Positions 7,250 through 15,853 are shown, counted from the first letter of the stretch. The stretch is 25,776 nucleotides of DNA from Phycisphaerae bacterium (GCA_012514125.1 JAAZAW010000147.1:1-25776); one strand, 5' to 3'. Numbers and translations are program-made. Notes: generated by a model from the letters alone, not told the origin.

Positions 7250-8434
7250 TTATGAATCCTTCAATAAATTCCATTGCGAATATTTGTTGACGCTACAGAC
7301 GATCCCGATAGCCATTCCCGCGAAAATGAGCCCGCTTCCGCCCGCGGAAACGAAAGGCAACGCGATACCTTTCGTTGGAACCGATACGGTGGCCACCGCG
7401 ATGTTAATTGTCGCCTGCATGGCGATAACGCCCATCAAACCGAAAACCAGCAATTTTCCAAAATCGTCTTTGACATGCCGAAAGATCAGCCATCCGACAA
7501 TGACAAAAACCATGAATATGCCTAAAACCGCCATTCCGCCAACCGAACCTAACTCTTCGCAAATAATGGAAAAAATAAAGTCGGTGGTATCTTCAGGCAA
7601 ATAACCGTATTTTTGTGTGCCCTCACCGAGTCCCATCCCCCACCATCCGCCGCCCGCGATGGCGAGAAGCGATTGAATGGCGTGATAACCCGATCCCTGC
7701 GGATCCGCTTCAGGATTTAAAAACGAAGTAATACGCTGAACGCGATAACCTTCGGATAAAATCAGATACACAAACATGAGAATCGCCGGAACAGCCGGCA
7801 AGATCAGATACCACAGTTGAATCCCCCCCGCCACCAACAACAGCCCACTGACCGCCGCGATAACAGCGGCGGTACCAAGGTCTTCTTTGCCGACAATCCC
7901 GCAAATCAAACCAACAACCAGCGATAAGGGAAGCAGCCCGCGCAAAAATTCTTTCCGTGGAAATTCAGACTGACTTAATTTCCCCGCCAGATAAATCATC
8001 AGAGCGATCTTCGCAAATTCCGAAGGTTGAAACGTAAACGAGCCAAATTTAATCCATCGCCGGGCACCGTTGATTTCCATACCAATGCCCGGAATATAGG
8101 CCCCAATAAGCAAAATCACCGAAAGCAGCAACATCCAAAAACCGACTGACCCTAACGTCGTCTCACCGGGTCTGAACCAATCGTAATTAATCCACGAAAA
8201 AATGATGATCATCAACAGACTGATCCCGACGAAAACAAGTTGCTTACCCGCCGGCGTCGTGAAAAAAGCTTCGTGAAGCGGGGGACGATCGACACGACCC
8301 TGGGCGGAATAAATCATCACTAATCCAAGCCCCATCAACGCCAGAACAAGCCCCTGGAGCATAAGGGCATAGCCCTGGTAACGAAAGAACCCCAGCATCA
8401 GGTCATTGTGTTTTATCGTTTGTTCTTCATTCAT
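7250..8434 (-). CDS. ftsW: SEDS-family septal peptidoglycan glycosyltransferase FtsW
   Basis: A polytopic membrane protein of about 394 aa with around ten predicted helices. SEDS signatures are the QPSEFAK segment, GYHAIQSLLAIAGGG, and the LPEDTTDFIFSIICEELG loop that holds conserved acidic residues; the C-terminal PFVSAGGSGL is also typical. FtsW polymerises lipid II together with its partner transpeptidase FtsI, whose gene is in the same cluster. Position beside murG favours FtsW over RodA. ATG 8434 has AGGGTGAG about 10 nt upstream; an in-frame GTG at 8449 would add five residues but has no good ribosome-binding site. It follows mraY directly, with no murD between. Confidence 0.93.
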   Translation of the reverse strand: MNEEQTIKHNDLMLGFFRYQGYALMLQGLVLALMGLGLVMIYSAQGRVDRPPLHEAFFTTPAGKQLVFVGISLLMIIIFSWINYDWFRPGETTLGSVGFWMLLLSVILLIGAYIPGIGMEINGARRWIKFGSFTFQPSEFAKIALMIYLAGKLSQSEFPRKEFLRGLLPLSLVVGLICGIVGKEDLGTAAVIAAVSGLLLVAGGIQLWYLILPAVPAILMFVYLILSEGYRVQRITSFLNPEADPQGSGYHAIQSLLAIAGGGWWGMGLGEGTQKYGYLPEDTTDFIFSIICEELGSVGGMAVLGIFMVFVIVGWLIFRHVKDDFGKLLVFGLMGVIAMQATINIAVATVSVPTKGIALPFVSAGGSGLIFAGMAIGIVCSVNKYSQWNLLKDS

Positions 8435-8467
8435 ATTCAACTTACTCACCCTGTCGATGGTTATCGT

Positions 8468-9592
8468 CTACCTTAACTTTATCGAGATAATGGCCAGAAC
8501 CGCGAAGATCATCGCGAGAAGCCAGAACCGAATGACAACTTTTGTCTCAGGCCAGCCCTTGAGATGAAAATGATGATGAATCGGCGACATGCGAAAGAGC
8601 CTCTTGCCCCCGGTCATTTTAAAATAACCCACCTGCAAAATAACGCTCATCGCTTCAATCACAAAAATACCGCCGACAATAAATAAAATCAGTTCCTGCC
8701 GGATGACAATGGTAACAAAACCGATAAAACCTCCCATCGCCAACGACCCCGTGTCGCCCATGAAAACTTCCGCCGGATGCGCATTGTACCAAAGGAACCC
8801 CATGCACGAACCCACCAACGCCCCGCACATGACCGCGAGTTCATCGGCATTCTCAATATAAGGCACCAGCAAATATTCCGCCCATTTGAGGTCGCCGGCC
8901 ACACACGACAAAACCATAAAAACAAAACCCACCAGCGTCATGCACCCACCCGCCAGACCGTCCATGCCGTCGGTCAGATTCACCGCGTTGCTCGTTCCGG
9001 TAATCACCAGCACCGCAATGACCGCAAAGGCCCAGAACGGCAGAGTCAGACCCTGTTTGAAAAATGGCAGCGTCAAATGATTGAACGGCCCGATAATGTC
9101 CGTCGACCCGAAATTGGTCCGCCCATGTTCAAAAATATAATACCCCAGAATCAGCCCAAGTCCAATCTGAAAAACCAGCTTCTCCCAGGACTTCAAACCG
9201 TCGCGACCACCACCCCGGCGAGAACTGGTAAGCTTAAGATAATCGTCCGTCATCCCTAACAGTCCAAGCCAGAACAAACAAAACAACCCCATATCCACAT
9301 AAAAATTTCCCAGCTTGGCCCAGAGCAACGTCCCCCCGAAAATACCGATCAGAATAATCACTCCTCCCATCGTCGGCGTCTGCCCTTTCATGGCCATGAG
9401 CTTGTTGACGTCCTCGTTGTAAAACTCCGGATTATCCCCGATCTTGAGTCGTCGAAGCGTGCGAATAACCACCGGACCAATCGCAAAACAAATGAAAAAA
9501 CCCGTCAACACCGCCATCGCGCCGCGAAACATGACGTTTTGATACGCGTACGACTGCCCGGAAAAAAACCAATCCAGAAAATGATATAACAC
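8468..9592 (-). CDS. mraY: Phospho-MurNAc-pentapeptide transferase
   Basis: MraY (374 aa, about ten membrane helices) transfers phospho-MurNAc-pentapeptide to undecaprenyl phosphate, giving lipid I. Visible signatures: TPTMGG (72-77), the catalytic-site aspartates in GMTDDYLK (D116, D117), NAVNLTDGMDGLA (202-214), MGDTGSLAMGG (278-288) and the histidine motif at 339-343. That last motif reads HHHFH, where the usual form is HHHFE. The start is GTG 9592, supported by AGGAG 8 nt upstream and no better ATG nearby. It is 19 nt downstream of murF. Confidence 0.96.
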   Translation of the reverse strand: MLYHFLDWFFSGQSYAYQNVMFRGAMAVLTGFFICFAIGPVVIRTLRRLKIGDNPEFYNEDVNKLMAMKGQTPTMGGVIILIGIFGGTLLWAKLGNFYVDMGLFCLFWLGLLGMTDDYLKLTSSRRGGGRDGLKSWEKLVFQIGLGLILGYYIFEHGRTNFGSTDIIGPFNHLTLPFFKQGLTLPFWAFAVIAVLVITGTSNAVNLTDGMDGLAGGCMTLVGFVFMVLSCVAGDLKWAEYLLVPYIENADELAVMCGALVGSCMGFLWYNAHPAEVFMGDTGSLAMGGFIGFVTIVIRQELILFIVGGIFVIEAMSVILQVGYFKMTGGKRLFRMSPIHHHFHLKGWPETKVVIRFWLLAMIFAVLAIISIKLR

Positions 9593-9611
9593 GAAATTAT
9601 CTCCTGCGACT

Positions 9612-11021
9612 CTACGCCTTTGTCATTTGTTTAGGTTGACCGTGCGAAACCAGATGCTTGATCCCCTCGATCACTTTTTCCATTTGCATCGCACGCGACC
9701 CTTTGACAAGAATCACATCGCCGCTATGAATAATCTTCCCGATCTCCGCCGCTGCCTGATCGGCGGCGTCGAAAGCAAAACAGCACGTTTGCTTCATACC
9801 CGCCGAAACCGCTTCACGAACCATCGCCTGCGAATAAGCGCCAACCGCCGCCATAACATCGATCTTGTTCGCAGCGATCTGATGGGCCAGTTCCAGATGG
9901 AATTGCTCCGCATGCTCGCCGAGTTCAAACATCGCACCGCAACAGAAAACTCGTCGACGCCGACATTCATACTTGCTCAGAACACTCAATGCCGAACGCA
10001 TCGAAGCCGGATTGGCGTTATAAGCATCATTCAAAACAGTATAAGGCCCGATTGGCGTGATCTCCAATCGCATCGCAGGAAGCTTAAAATCCACCAGGGC
10101 CTGGGCGATTTCATCCATCTCAAATCCCATACGCCGAGCCACCACAATCGCCGTCAGACAATTAAGCACATTGTGTTCACCCAGCACCGGTAACTCGAAT
10201 TCAAATTTCTTATTCACCGTAAAATGAAGCCGACCCTGCGAAGACTCCAGCCCCGTGATCCGCATATCGTTGTTCTCCCCAAAACCGAAACTGATCGTCA
10301 TCGCATCGGGCTTCCCGATAAGCCGAAGAAGAATCTCACGATCACCATGAACGATCACCGCCCCGCCGGGCACCACATACTTCGCCAACGCCGACTTCTC
10401 CGCCGCCACCCGCTCGACCGACCCGAAACCTTCCAGATGACTCTCCCCTATATTGATAATCGCGGCGATATCGGGCCGAACAACCCCCCCCAGGTAATCG
10501 ATCTCCCCCGGATGATTCGTGCCGATCTCAACCACCAGAAAATCGTCTCCGGGCTCTGCCCCCAGAATCGTCAACGGAACACCGATATGATTGTTAAAAC
10601 TTTTAACCGAACCGCGACCCTTGAATCTCTTGCTCAGAATATGGTTGATCAATTCCTTGGTCGTCGTCTTGCCGTTCGAACCGGTAACGGCGATAATCGT
10701 CCCCCTCAATTCGTCGCGATAAACACCAGCCAGTTTGCCCAAAGCGTTCACGGTGTTTTCCACCTGTAACATTCGCGTCAGGTCCACCCCGGCGGGAAGT
10801 TGGGCGTCCCGCTCGACCACCACTCCCGCGGCGCCGAGTTCAAACGCTTTGGCAACAAAATCATGCCCGTCAAAGTTAGGCCCCTTCAATGCAAAAAATA
10901 AATCCCCCCGCTGAATCTGCCGGCTGTCGGTGCAAACGCCCGTCACCTGCCGCATCGGCATCTCCGCGTGCCCCTTGGCACTGATGCGATCCCGAATTTC
11001 ATGCAATAATAACGTCTTCAT
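9612..11021 (-). CDS. murF: UDP-MurNAc-tripeptide:D-Ala-D-Ala ligase
   Basis: A 469-aa Mur ligase that adds D-Ala-D-Ala to the UDP-MurNAc tripeptide in the cytoplasm. The ATP-binding P-loop TGSNGKTTTK is at 113-122, SFNNHIGVPLT follows, and NDAYNANPASM in the C-terminal half is characteristic of MurF rather than MurE. LVKGSRAMQME near the C-terminus is also MurF-type. ATG 11021 has only a weak purine stretch upstream, so translation may depend on coupling to murE, whose stop lies 19 nt upstream. Its product feeds MraY, the next gene. Confidence 0.97.
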   Translation of the reverse strand: MKTLLLHEIRDRISAKGHAEMPMRQVTGVCTDSRQIQRGDLFFALKGPNFDGHDFVAKAFELGAAGVVVERDAQLPAGVDLTRMLQVENTVNALGKLAGVYRDELRGTIIAVTGSNGKTTTKELINHILSKRFKGRGSVKSFNNHIGVPLTILGAEPGDDFLVVEIGTNHPGEIDYLGGVVRPDIAAIINIGESHLEGFGSVERVAAEKSALAKYVVPGGAVIVHGDREILLRLIGKPDAMTISFGFGENNDMRITGLESSQGRLHFTVNKKFEFELPVLGEHNVLNCLTAIVVARRMGFEMDEIAQALVDFKLPAMRLEITPIGPYTVLNDAYNANPASMRSALSVLSKYECRRRRVFCCGAMFELGEHAEQFHLELAHQIAANKIDVMAAVGAYSQAMVREAVSAGMKQTCCFAFDAADQAAAEIGKIIHSGDVILVKGSRAMQMEKVIEGIKHLVSHGQPKQMTKA

Positions 11022-11040
11022 AGCTTCTTCGTACCCTTCG

Positions 11041-12540
11041 TTAATTCTGTGATGCCTTCAATGTCCTTCTCTTCAAAAACTCCGCAACCTTCTCCCGGTC
11101 GTCGAAGTGAAATTTCTCTCTCCCGATAATCTGATACGTTTCATGACCCTTGCCCGCCAACAGGACAATATCCCCCGCCCTCGCCGACTCAACCGCCAAT
11201 TCAATCGCCTTCGCGCGGTCAACTTCGACTCGCACACCTCCCCGAAACTCCGGCGTAAATCCTTCCATAATTTCGTCCATAATCCTCTCCGGATTTTCCG
11301 TTCGCGGATTGTCGCTCGTCACGATCACCACATCGCCATACCTCTGGGCCACTTTCGCCATGCGCGGACGTTTGGTCCGATCGCGATCCCCTCCACACCC
11401 AAACACCACAATCAACCGATTCGTCACAATAGGCCTAAGCGACGAAAGCACGTTCTCCAACCCATCGTCGGTATGCGCATAATCGACGAAAACCTCAAAT
11501 CCAGTACCCCCCGGAACTCGTTCAAGCCGCCCCGGCGCTCCGGGCATCGTCCCAATCAACCCAACCATCGCCTCAAGATCAAACCCCGCTCCAAGCCCCA
11601 TACCCACTGCCGCCAATACATTCGATATATTATGACGACCAATAAACGGGGAATGAAAGTTAAATTTTCGCCCTTCATATTCAATCACCCCCGTTGTCCC
11701 CCCCGCCGTCATCTTCAAATCCTTCGCCCGCAGCGCCGCATCCGGGTTTTCAATCCCATAACCAATTCGCCCGGCACTCGTTACATCCAGCACCTTCGCC
11801 GACGATGGATCGTCCATATTGACCACCGCCGTCCCACCCGTCGGCAACGATTTAAAGAGAATCGTCTTGGCCGACAGATAGTTTTCCATGGTCTTATGAT
11901 AATCCAGATGATCGCCAGTAAGATTCGTAAACGCCGCGTGCGAAAATTTCAATCCCGTCGCCCTGCCCTGATCCAGAGCATGGCTGGAAACTTCCATCAC
12001 AATACTCTCCGCACCATTATCACAAGCCCGACGAATCAATTTCCCAAGCTGCATCGTATCCGGCGTCGTATGCGACGCTTCCACCTTCTCCGTCAAAAGA
12101 TCATATTCGACCGTTCCAAACCGCGCGCAACGCCGACCAAGCTTGTTCGCCAAATATTGAAACAAATAACAAACCGTCGTCTTCCCGTTCGTCCCCGTCA
12201 CCCCAAAAAACGTCAATTTCCCCTCGTCCTGCAGATCGTCGATCCCGTAAAACGTCCACGCCAGTTTCGCCAACGCCACATTCGCCTGTTCCACCACCAA
12301 CGCGTCCAGACCTTCCACCGCACGATGGCTGATCACCAACCGTGCGCCTTTTTCCACCGCTTGAACCGCGTAATCCGCCCCATCCATCTGCGTCCCTGCG
12401 ACACCGACAAAAATATACCCCTCACGCACATCTCTGGAATCCGCCGTAATTCCCAATACCGGAAAATCCCCCACCCTCGCCGGCAGATCACGTCCAATCG
12501 CTTTTTTGAGCAACCTGCTCGCCAACATCGTCCCTGACAT
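11041..12540 (-). CDS. murE: UDP-MurNAc-dipeptide:meso-diaminopimelate ligase
   Basis: MurE (499 aa) adds the third residue of the stem peptide. The P-loop is GVTGTNGKTT (113-122), the carbamylated lysine is expected at K225 in YLSAKTILF, and the C-terminal specificity motif is DNPR (410-413, in DNPRTENP). DNPR is the form found in enzymes that add meso-diaminopimelate, so an A1-gamma-type wall is predicted. KGHE (464-467) is also typical. The start is placed at ATG 12540, where AAGGAG lies 9 nt upstream; the longer frame to 12588 would overlap ftsI and has no ribosome-binding site. The gene follows ftsI by 16 nt. Confidence 0.97.
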   Translation of the reverse strand: MSGTMLASRLLKKAIGRDLPARVGDFPVLGITADSRDVREGYIFVGVAGTQMDGADYAVQAVEKGARLVISHRAVEGLDALVVEQANVALAKLAWTFYGIDDLQDEGKLTFFGVTGTNGKTTVCYLFQYLANKLGRRCARFGTVEYDLLTEKVEASHTTPDTMQLGKLIRRACDNGAESIVMEVSSHALDQGRATGLKFSHAAFTNLTGDHLDYHKTMENYLSAKTILFKSLPTGGTAVVNMDDPSSAKVLDVTSAGRIGYGIENPDAALRAKDLKMTAGGTTGVIEYEGRKFNFHSPFIGRHNISNVLAAVGMGLGAGFDLEAMVGLIGTMPGAPGRLERVPGGTGFEVFVDYAHTDDGLENVLSSLRPIVTNRLIVVFGCGGDRDRTKRPRMAKVAQRYGDVVIVTSDNPRTENPERIMDEIMEGFTPEFRGGVRVEVDRAKAIELAVESARAGDIVLLAGKGHETYQIIGREKFHFDDREKVAEFLKRRTLKASQN

Positions 12541-12556
12541 CCTTACAAACTCCTTT

Positions 12557-14359
12557 TCACTCCGCCGTGGTATCAAACCCACCGACATTTTTCACTTCTT
12601 CTTTTTCATTCGGATCCTCAAACGGCGGAATATGCATATACTCAAAATACGCACGGATAATTTCCTTCACCGCCGGTGCCGCCACCGTCCCACCATAATA
12701 CCCGATCCGCCTGTTCGGACGGCGAATATTCACCGAAACCACAATCTGAGGGTCCGATGCCGGCGCTCCACCCAAAAAACTCCCCACATAGGCGTTTTCT
12801 TCATAATGCCCTTTTCCCCCACCCGTCGATTTCGCAATCTGGGCCGTTCCCGTCTTACCAAAAACCTGATATCCCGGAACATCCGCTCGCTTGCCCGTCC
12901 CCGACGTCACCGTCAACCGCAAAACATCCAAAACCATCGTCCGGGCAATTTCCGGCGTCACCGCCTGATTGATCAACTCTGGCTCGATTCGTTCGTCAAT
13001 AAGCAGGCCGTTTTCATCGATCGCCCCGCGAAATATTCTCGGCTTGAGTAACTGCCCCTCGTTCGCCAGCGCAGCGAACGCATTCGCCAGTTGCAGCGAC
13101 GTACAGGCAATCTCCTGTCCCATCGGAATACTCATCGTACTATAATCCGTCCATCGCTTCAGAGGCAGAACAATCCCTGGGGCTTCCCCGCGAAGATCGA
13201 CTCCCGATCTCTGGCCGAAACCAAAAGCGCGAACCGCCTCGTAAAGTTTACCGTTCCCCATCCGCTGACCCAGAATCGCCATACCAATATTACTCGATTT
13301 GCTCACAACCTCCTGAAATGTCAAATACCCATATCCGTGCGCATCGTGCAACGTTCGCCGACCCACCGTATACGCGCCGTTGTGACAATAAATCGATTCC
13401 CCCAATTGCGTCACCCCATCCTGCAACGCGTGGGCGGCAATAAAAGGCTTGAAAATACTGCCCGGCTCGAACGGGTCCGTAATCGCCCGATTTCTGCGAA
13501 TTTCCGCCGCCGTGTTCCCGAACGCATTCGGGTCCACCTCAGGCCAAACCGCCATCGCCAGAATGTCCCCCGTCTTCGGGTCCATCACAACCGCCGTCCC
13601 CGACTCCGCCTTATAATATTCACACGTCTGCCCCAAAATCCGCTGGGTAAACTGCTGAATCACCCGGTCAATACTCAAAATAATATGCTTGCCGTCCACA
13701 GGCGGCCTGCACTGGTCTTTGATCAGCCATATCTTCCGACCCGCCGCATCGCGGATAAACGCTTCCCGGCCATCCTTCCCCCGCAGAACTTTATCGTAAT
13801 ATAACTCGATCCCTTCGATCCCCTCACCATCGATATTGACCGCCCCAAGCACATGTCCCGCAACGGTCCCCGTGGTATAGGTCCGTTTAGGTTCGTACTG
13901 GATCCCGATCCCATCGAACAATCCATTCCCACGCTTACGTCGAATCGTCATCAGACTATCGGCGGCTTCAACATCGACCCCCCTCGCCAGAAAAACAAAT
14001 CGACTCTTTTTCGCCGCTGCCTGTTCGAGTTTCTCAAAAATCGGTCTCGGCGGCTCAGAGATAATCGCCGACACCGACTCCGCCGTCGCCATATTGTCGT
14101 AAATCATCACCGGATCGCCATACACCGAAGGCACAATATGGGTCCCCGCCAGAATGCGACCCCGACGGTCATAAATCGTCCCCCGAACGGCCACCTGCCG
14201 CTGATAACCCTGCTGCTGGCTGTCCGCGCGAATGCCAAGCTGTTCACCTTTCTTAAGTTGTATATAAGTCAGCCGGCCCGCCAGCGCCAGCATGGCCAAC
14301 AAAAGAAAGGCAAACATGCACTCTATAAATATCACACGTATCGAATTTTTTTTAGACAT
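12557..14359 (-). CDS. ftsI: Class B penicillin-binding protein (FtsI/PBP3-type transpeptidase)
   Basis: A 600-aa protein with one N-terminal membrane anchor (about 8-30), a PBP dimerisation domain including RGTIYDRRGRILA (59-71), and a transpeptidase domain from about 250. The three catalytic motifs are S301-I-F-K304, S355-S-N357 and K502-T-G-T505. It cross-links septal peptidoglycan in the periplasm and works with FtsW. No PASTA repeats follow the transpeptidase domain. Position at the head of the mur cluster supports FtsI over PBP2. ATG 14359 has only a weak AGAAG upstream. Genes usually found before it (mraZ, rsmH, ftsL) are not visible in the adjoining 290 bp. Confidence 0.94.
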   Translation of the reverse strand: MSKKNSIRVIFIECMFAFLLLAMLALAGRLTYIQLKKGEQLGIRADSQQQGYQRQVAVRGTIYDRRGRILAGTHIVPSVYGDPVMIYDNMATAESVSAIISEPPRPIFEKLEQAAAKKSRFVFLARGVDVEAADSLMTIRRKRGNGLFDGIGIQYEPKRTYTTGTVAGHVLGAVNIDGEGIEGIELYYDKVLRGKDGREAFIRDAAGRKIWLIKDQCRPPVDGKHIILSIDRVIQQFTQRILGQTCEYYKAESGTAVVMDPKTGDILAMAVWPEVDPNAFGNTAAEIRRNRAITDPFEPGSIFKPFIAAHALQDGVTQLGESIYCHNGAYTVGRRTLHDAHGYGYLTFQEVVSKSSNIGMAILGQRMGNGKLYEAVRAFGFGQRSGVDLRGEAPGIVLPLKRWTDYSTMSIPMGQEIACTSLQLANAFAALANEGQLLKPRIFRGAIDENGLLIDERIEPELINQAVTPEIARTMVLDVLRLTVTSGTGKRADVPGYQVFGKTGTAQIAKSTGGGKGHYEENAYVGSFLGGAPASDPQIVVSVNIRRPNRRIGYYGGTVAAPAVKEIIRAYFEYMHIPPFEDPNEKEEVKNVGGFDTTAE

Positions 14360-14651
14360 ACTTCTACCATCAAAGCCAAAGCTTTGTAATTATAATCGGC
14401 ACACGCCCGGAAAATCGATGAGTTTTGATAAAATCCTTTTCACCGCACCTTAAAAAAAATCCCTCCACTCATCTACCCTGCCCCCTTCTCTAACAAAGAA
14501 AGCTTGATATATTTCTGATTAATGCGATTAAATGACCTCAAAAACATCAAAAAACGCTCCCAACGCCTGCCGTCCCTGCGTACCGTAAGACGGAAGAGAC
14601 TTATTTTTTGCGTCTGCTGGAACGGCACAACTTCTCTCATACGCTTTTGAT
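14360..14651 (-). other. Leader region of the division/cell-wall cluster
   Basis: No convincing gene is seen in these 292 bases. On the - strand a perfect TATAAT lies at 14389-14394, about 30 nt before the ftsI start, but no good -35 box sits at the right distance. A 55-codon open frame (14473-14640, - strand) has no ribosome-binding site, no membrane segment and a random-looking composition, so it does not look like the missing ftsL. Confidence 0.4.
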
Positions 14652-14710
14652 TTACTCGTGTCGTAGCATTACAAATATCAAAATTTCGGTCGCCCAGGAA
14701 AAGTGATCGA

Positions 14711-14771
14711 AGTTAAATAACTTTTTAACTTTCAACTTCCAACTTCTAATTTCTAACTTTTTAACTTCTAA
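14711..14771. repeat. Degenerate AAGTTRGAA-type simple repeat
   Basis: About 60 bases of loosely repeated AACTTC/AACTTT units (AAGTTGGAAG, AAGTTGAAAG, AAGTTAAAAAG on the - strand). It resembles the cleaner minisatellite at 15914-16028 and, like it, lies at the 3' end of a - strand open frame. Confidence 0.6.
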
Positions 14772-15072
14772 ATACGTGCGAAGCATGACGTGCGGCATGA
14801 CGCGGACATCGTCGTGTGCCTTAAACTTATCGTCAGGACAGACGTGAATGAAATGGGCCTCCCATTCGGCAATCTCGCGCGGACAGCCCTTGAGGTATAA
14901 ATCCAGCGTCTCCGGCTGAGCGGATTGCGGACCAATACAGCCGGAACCGGCGAAAACGCCTGAACTTTCGTTCCCCAGCCGTCCGACCAGTGGCAAGAAC
15001 TCGATCGTATCGCGAATCACCAGAATTTCCCGCGGGTTACCCGTCGATTGAGCCGACTCACCCCGGATCATC

Positions 15073-15100
15073 GCCTGGGCATGATCGAGCATGCCCAGGC
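15073..15100. repeat. Perfect 11-bp inverted repeat with 6-nt loop
   Basis: Arms GCCTGGGCATG (15073-15083) and CATGCCCAGGC (15090-15100) are exact reverse complements around ATCGAG. No T-run follows on either strand, so it is not an ordinary intrinsic terminator. It coincides with the apparent frame break in the remnant on the - strand. Confidence 0.75.
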
Positions 15101-15130
15101 AACGACGTAATCGTAGGCAAATTGAATCGT

Positions 15131-15175
15131 ACCGGTACAAACATTCCTGTCGATGGCGGCTATACTGCAAAATAA
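15131..15175 (+). pseudogene. C-terminal remnant of a short-chain dehydrogenase/reductase
   Basis: The + strand reads TGTNIPVDGGYTAK followed by a TAA stop (15173-15175). This is the standard C-terminus of classical short-chain dehydrogenases (TGxxIxVDGGY, at the end of the fold). The residues just before it in the same frame (GKLNR) do not fit the family, and no Rossmann motif, catalytic YxxxK or preceding helix is found upstream in any + frame. Only the last 14 codons therefore survive. The breakpoint lies at about 15130. Confidence 0.6.
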
Positions 15176-15265
15176 AAGAACATTCCGTAATCAGGTCAAT
15201 TGCAGATGATCATGCATTTAGCCCCAAAGTGGATCAATTGGTTGAAACGTCTGTACCCAATCTCT

Positions 15266-15297
15266 AAAAAAACTGAAATTGGACGTCCTTCCAATTT
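15266..15297 (-). terminator. Intrinsic terminator of the tRNA-Lys gene
   Basis: On the - strand an 8-bp perfect stem (AAATTGGA, 15290-15297, pairing with TCCAATTT, 15276-15283) with a 6-nt loop is followed by CAG and seven T (15266-15272). It lies 23 nt beyond the 3' end of the tRNA. Confidence 0.75.
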
Positions 15298-15320
15298 GCT
15301 TATTTCATAACAGAAAAAAA

Positions 15321-15393
<73 letters not shown>

Positions 15394-15410
15394 AAAAAGT
15401 TATAATAACG

Positions 15411-15439
15411 ATTATAACCGGCCAAACCTGCTTCGGCAA
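15411..15439 (-). promoter_or_regulatory. Promoter of tRNA-Lys
   Basis: TTGCCG (15434-15439) and a perfect TATAAT (15411-15416) on the - strand are 17 nt apart, placing transcription start about 10 nt before the tRNA. Confidence 0.65.
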
Positions 15440-15448
15440 GTTTCACCT

Positions 15449-15470
15449 GCTATTGCGGATGTCCAATAGC
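15449..15470. repeat. 7-bp inverted repeat upstream of the tRNA promoter
   Basis: GCTATTG (15449-15455) and CAATAGC (15464-15470) pair around an 8-nt loop, 10 bp upstream of the tRNA -35 box. No T-run follows. It may be a weak terminator for the small gene upstream, a regulatory site, or chance. Confidence 0.35.
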
Positions 15471-15607
15471 GAATAGCCCATAATTTACAACCCGCAAACG
15501 GATGTTGCAAGTAAATCTATGGAAAATCTTTTTCATGTTTGTAAAACGACGCGGAAAGCGAGACGGAGCGGAAAGACCTGGGAAAAACCGGGGAATCAAC
15601 GCCTCCA

Positions 15608-15853
15608 TCAGCCAACGCTTGAGCTCCAGCTCCTCCCCGACCACCCCATAATCGGCATCGTCTCCGCCACCCGCTTCAACCCCATCGCGTACCGCCAATA
15701 AAGCGAAGCCTCTTCCCGCTCAAAAAATCCCGCACCATAATACTCCCCCATCCCCTCAAGCCGACGCAAAAACTCCTCCCGCCGCAGCGCCTCCACCCCA
15801 TCGCTCATCCCCATCCAGGGCCAATACTTCTCAAACTCGCATCGTCTCATCAT
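15608..15853 (-). CDS. Small hypothetical protein, possibly frameshifted
   Basis: The predicted product is 81 aa, starting MMRRCEFEKYWPWMGM, acidic and aromatic-rich (EYYGAGFFEREEASLYWRYAMGL in the middle), with no signal peptide or membrane segment. The family is not recognised. ATG 15853 is supported by AGGAAGAG 4-5 nt upstream. The last dozen residues (GWSGRSWSSSVG) look unlike the rest, whereas a neighbouring - strand frame continues with DYGVVGEELELKRWL and stays open to a TAG at 15450. A one-base loss near 15650 would join the two into about 130 aa, so this may be a damaged longer gene. It follows gntR across the minisatellite and may be co-transcribed with it. Confidence 0.5.
   Translation of the reverse strand: MMRRCEFEKYWPWMGMSDGVEALRREEFLRRLEGMGEYYGAGFFEREEASLYWRYAMGLKRVAETMPIMGWSGRSWSSSVG

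Larger units (their letters stand above)
14652..15170 (-). pseudogene. Probable remnant of an unidentified gene
   Basis: The frame is open for 172 codons but starts only at a TTG with no ribosome-binding site; internal ATGs at 15092 and 15071 also lack one. The central part (about residues 33-137, with ILVIRDTIEFLPLVGRL and VRVMPHVMLRTYLE) reads like real protein, yet I recognise no family. Just upstream, another - strand frame reads FAYDYVVAW before stopping, which suggests a frame break near the long hairpin at 15073-15100. The last 35 residues are encoded by an AT-rich low-complexity repeat and are probably not native. It abuts the dehydrogenase remnant on the other strand. A live, novel gene remains possible. 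Confidence 0.4.

Noticed and set aside
11107..12537. 476-aa open frame on the + strand opposite murE
   Set aside because: Its Arg/His/Pro-rich composition and lack of domains mark it as an antisense shadow of murE codon bias.
12506..14389. Long + strand open frames opposite ftsI
   Set aside because: Basic, low-information translations with no ribosome-binding site, overlapping a gene with all catalytic motifs.
14473..14640. 55-codon - strand frame upstream of ftsI, considered as ftsL
   Set aside because: No membrane helix, no ribosome-binding site and no coiled coil; FtsL would need a helix and a leucine-rich coil.
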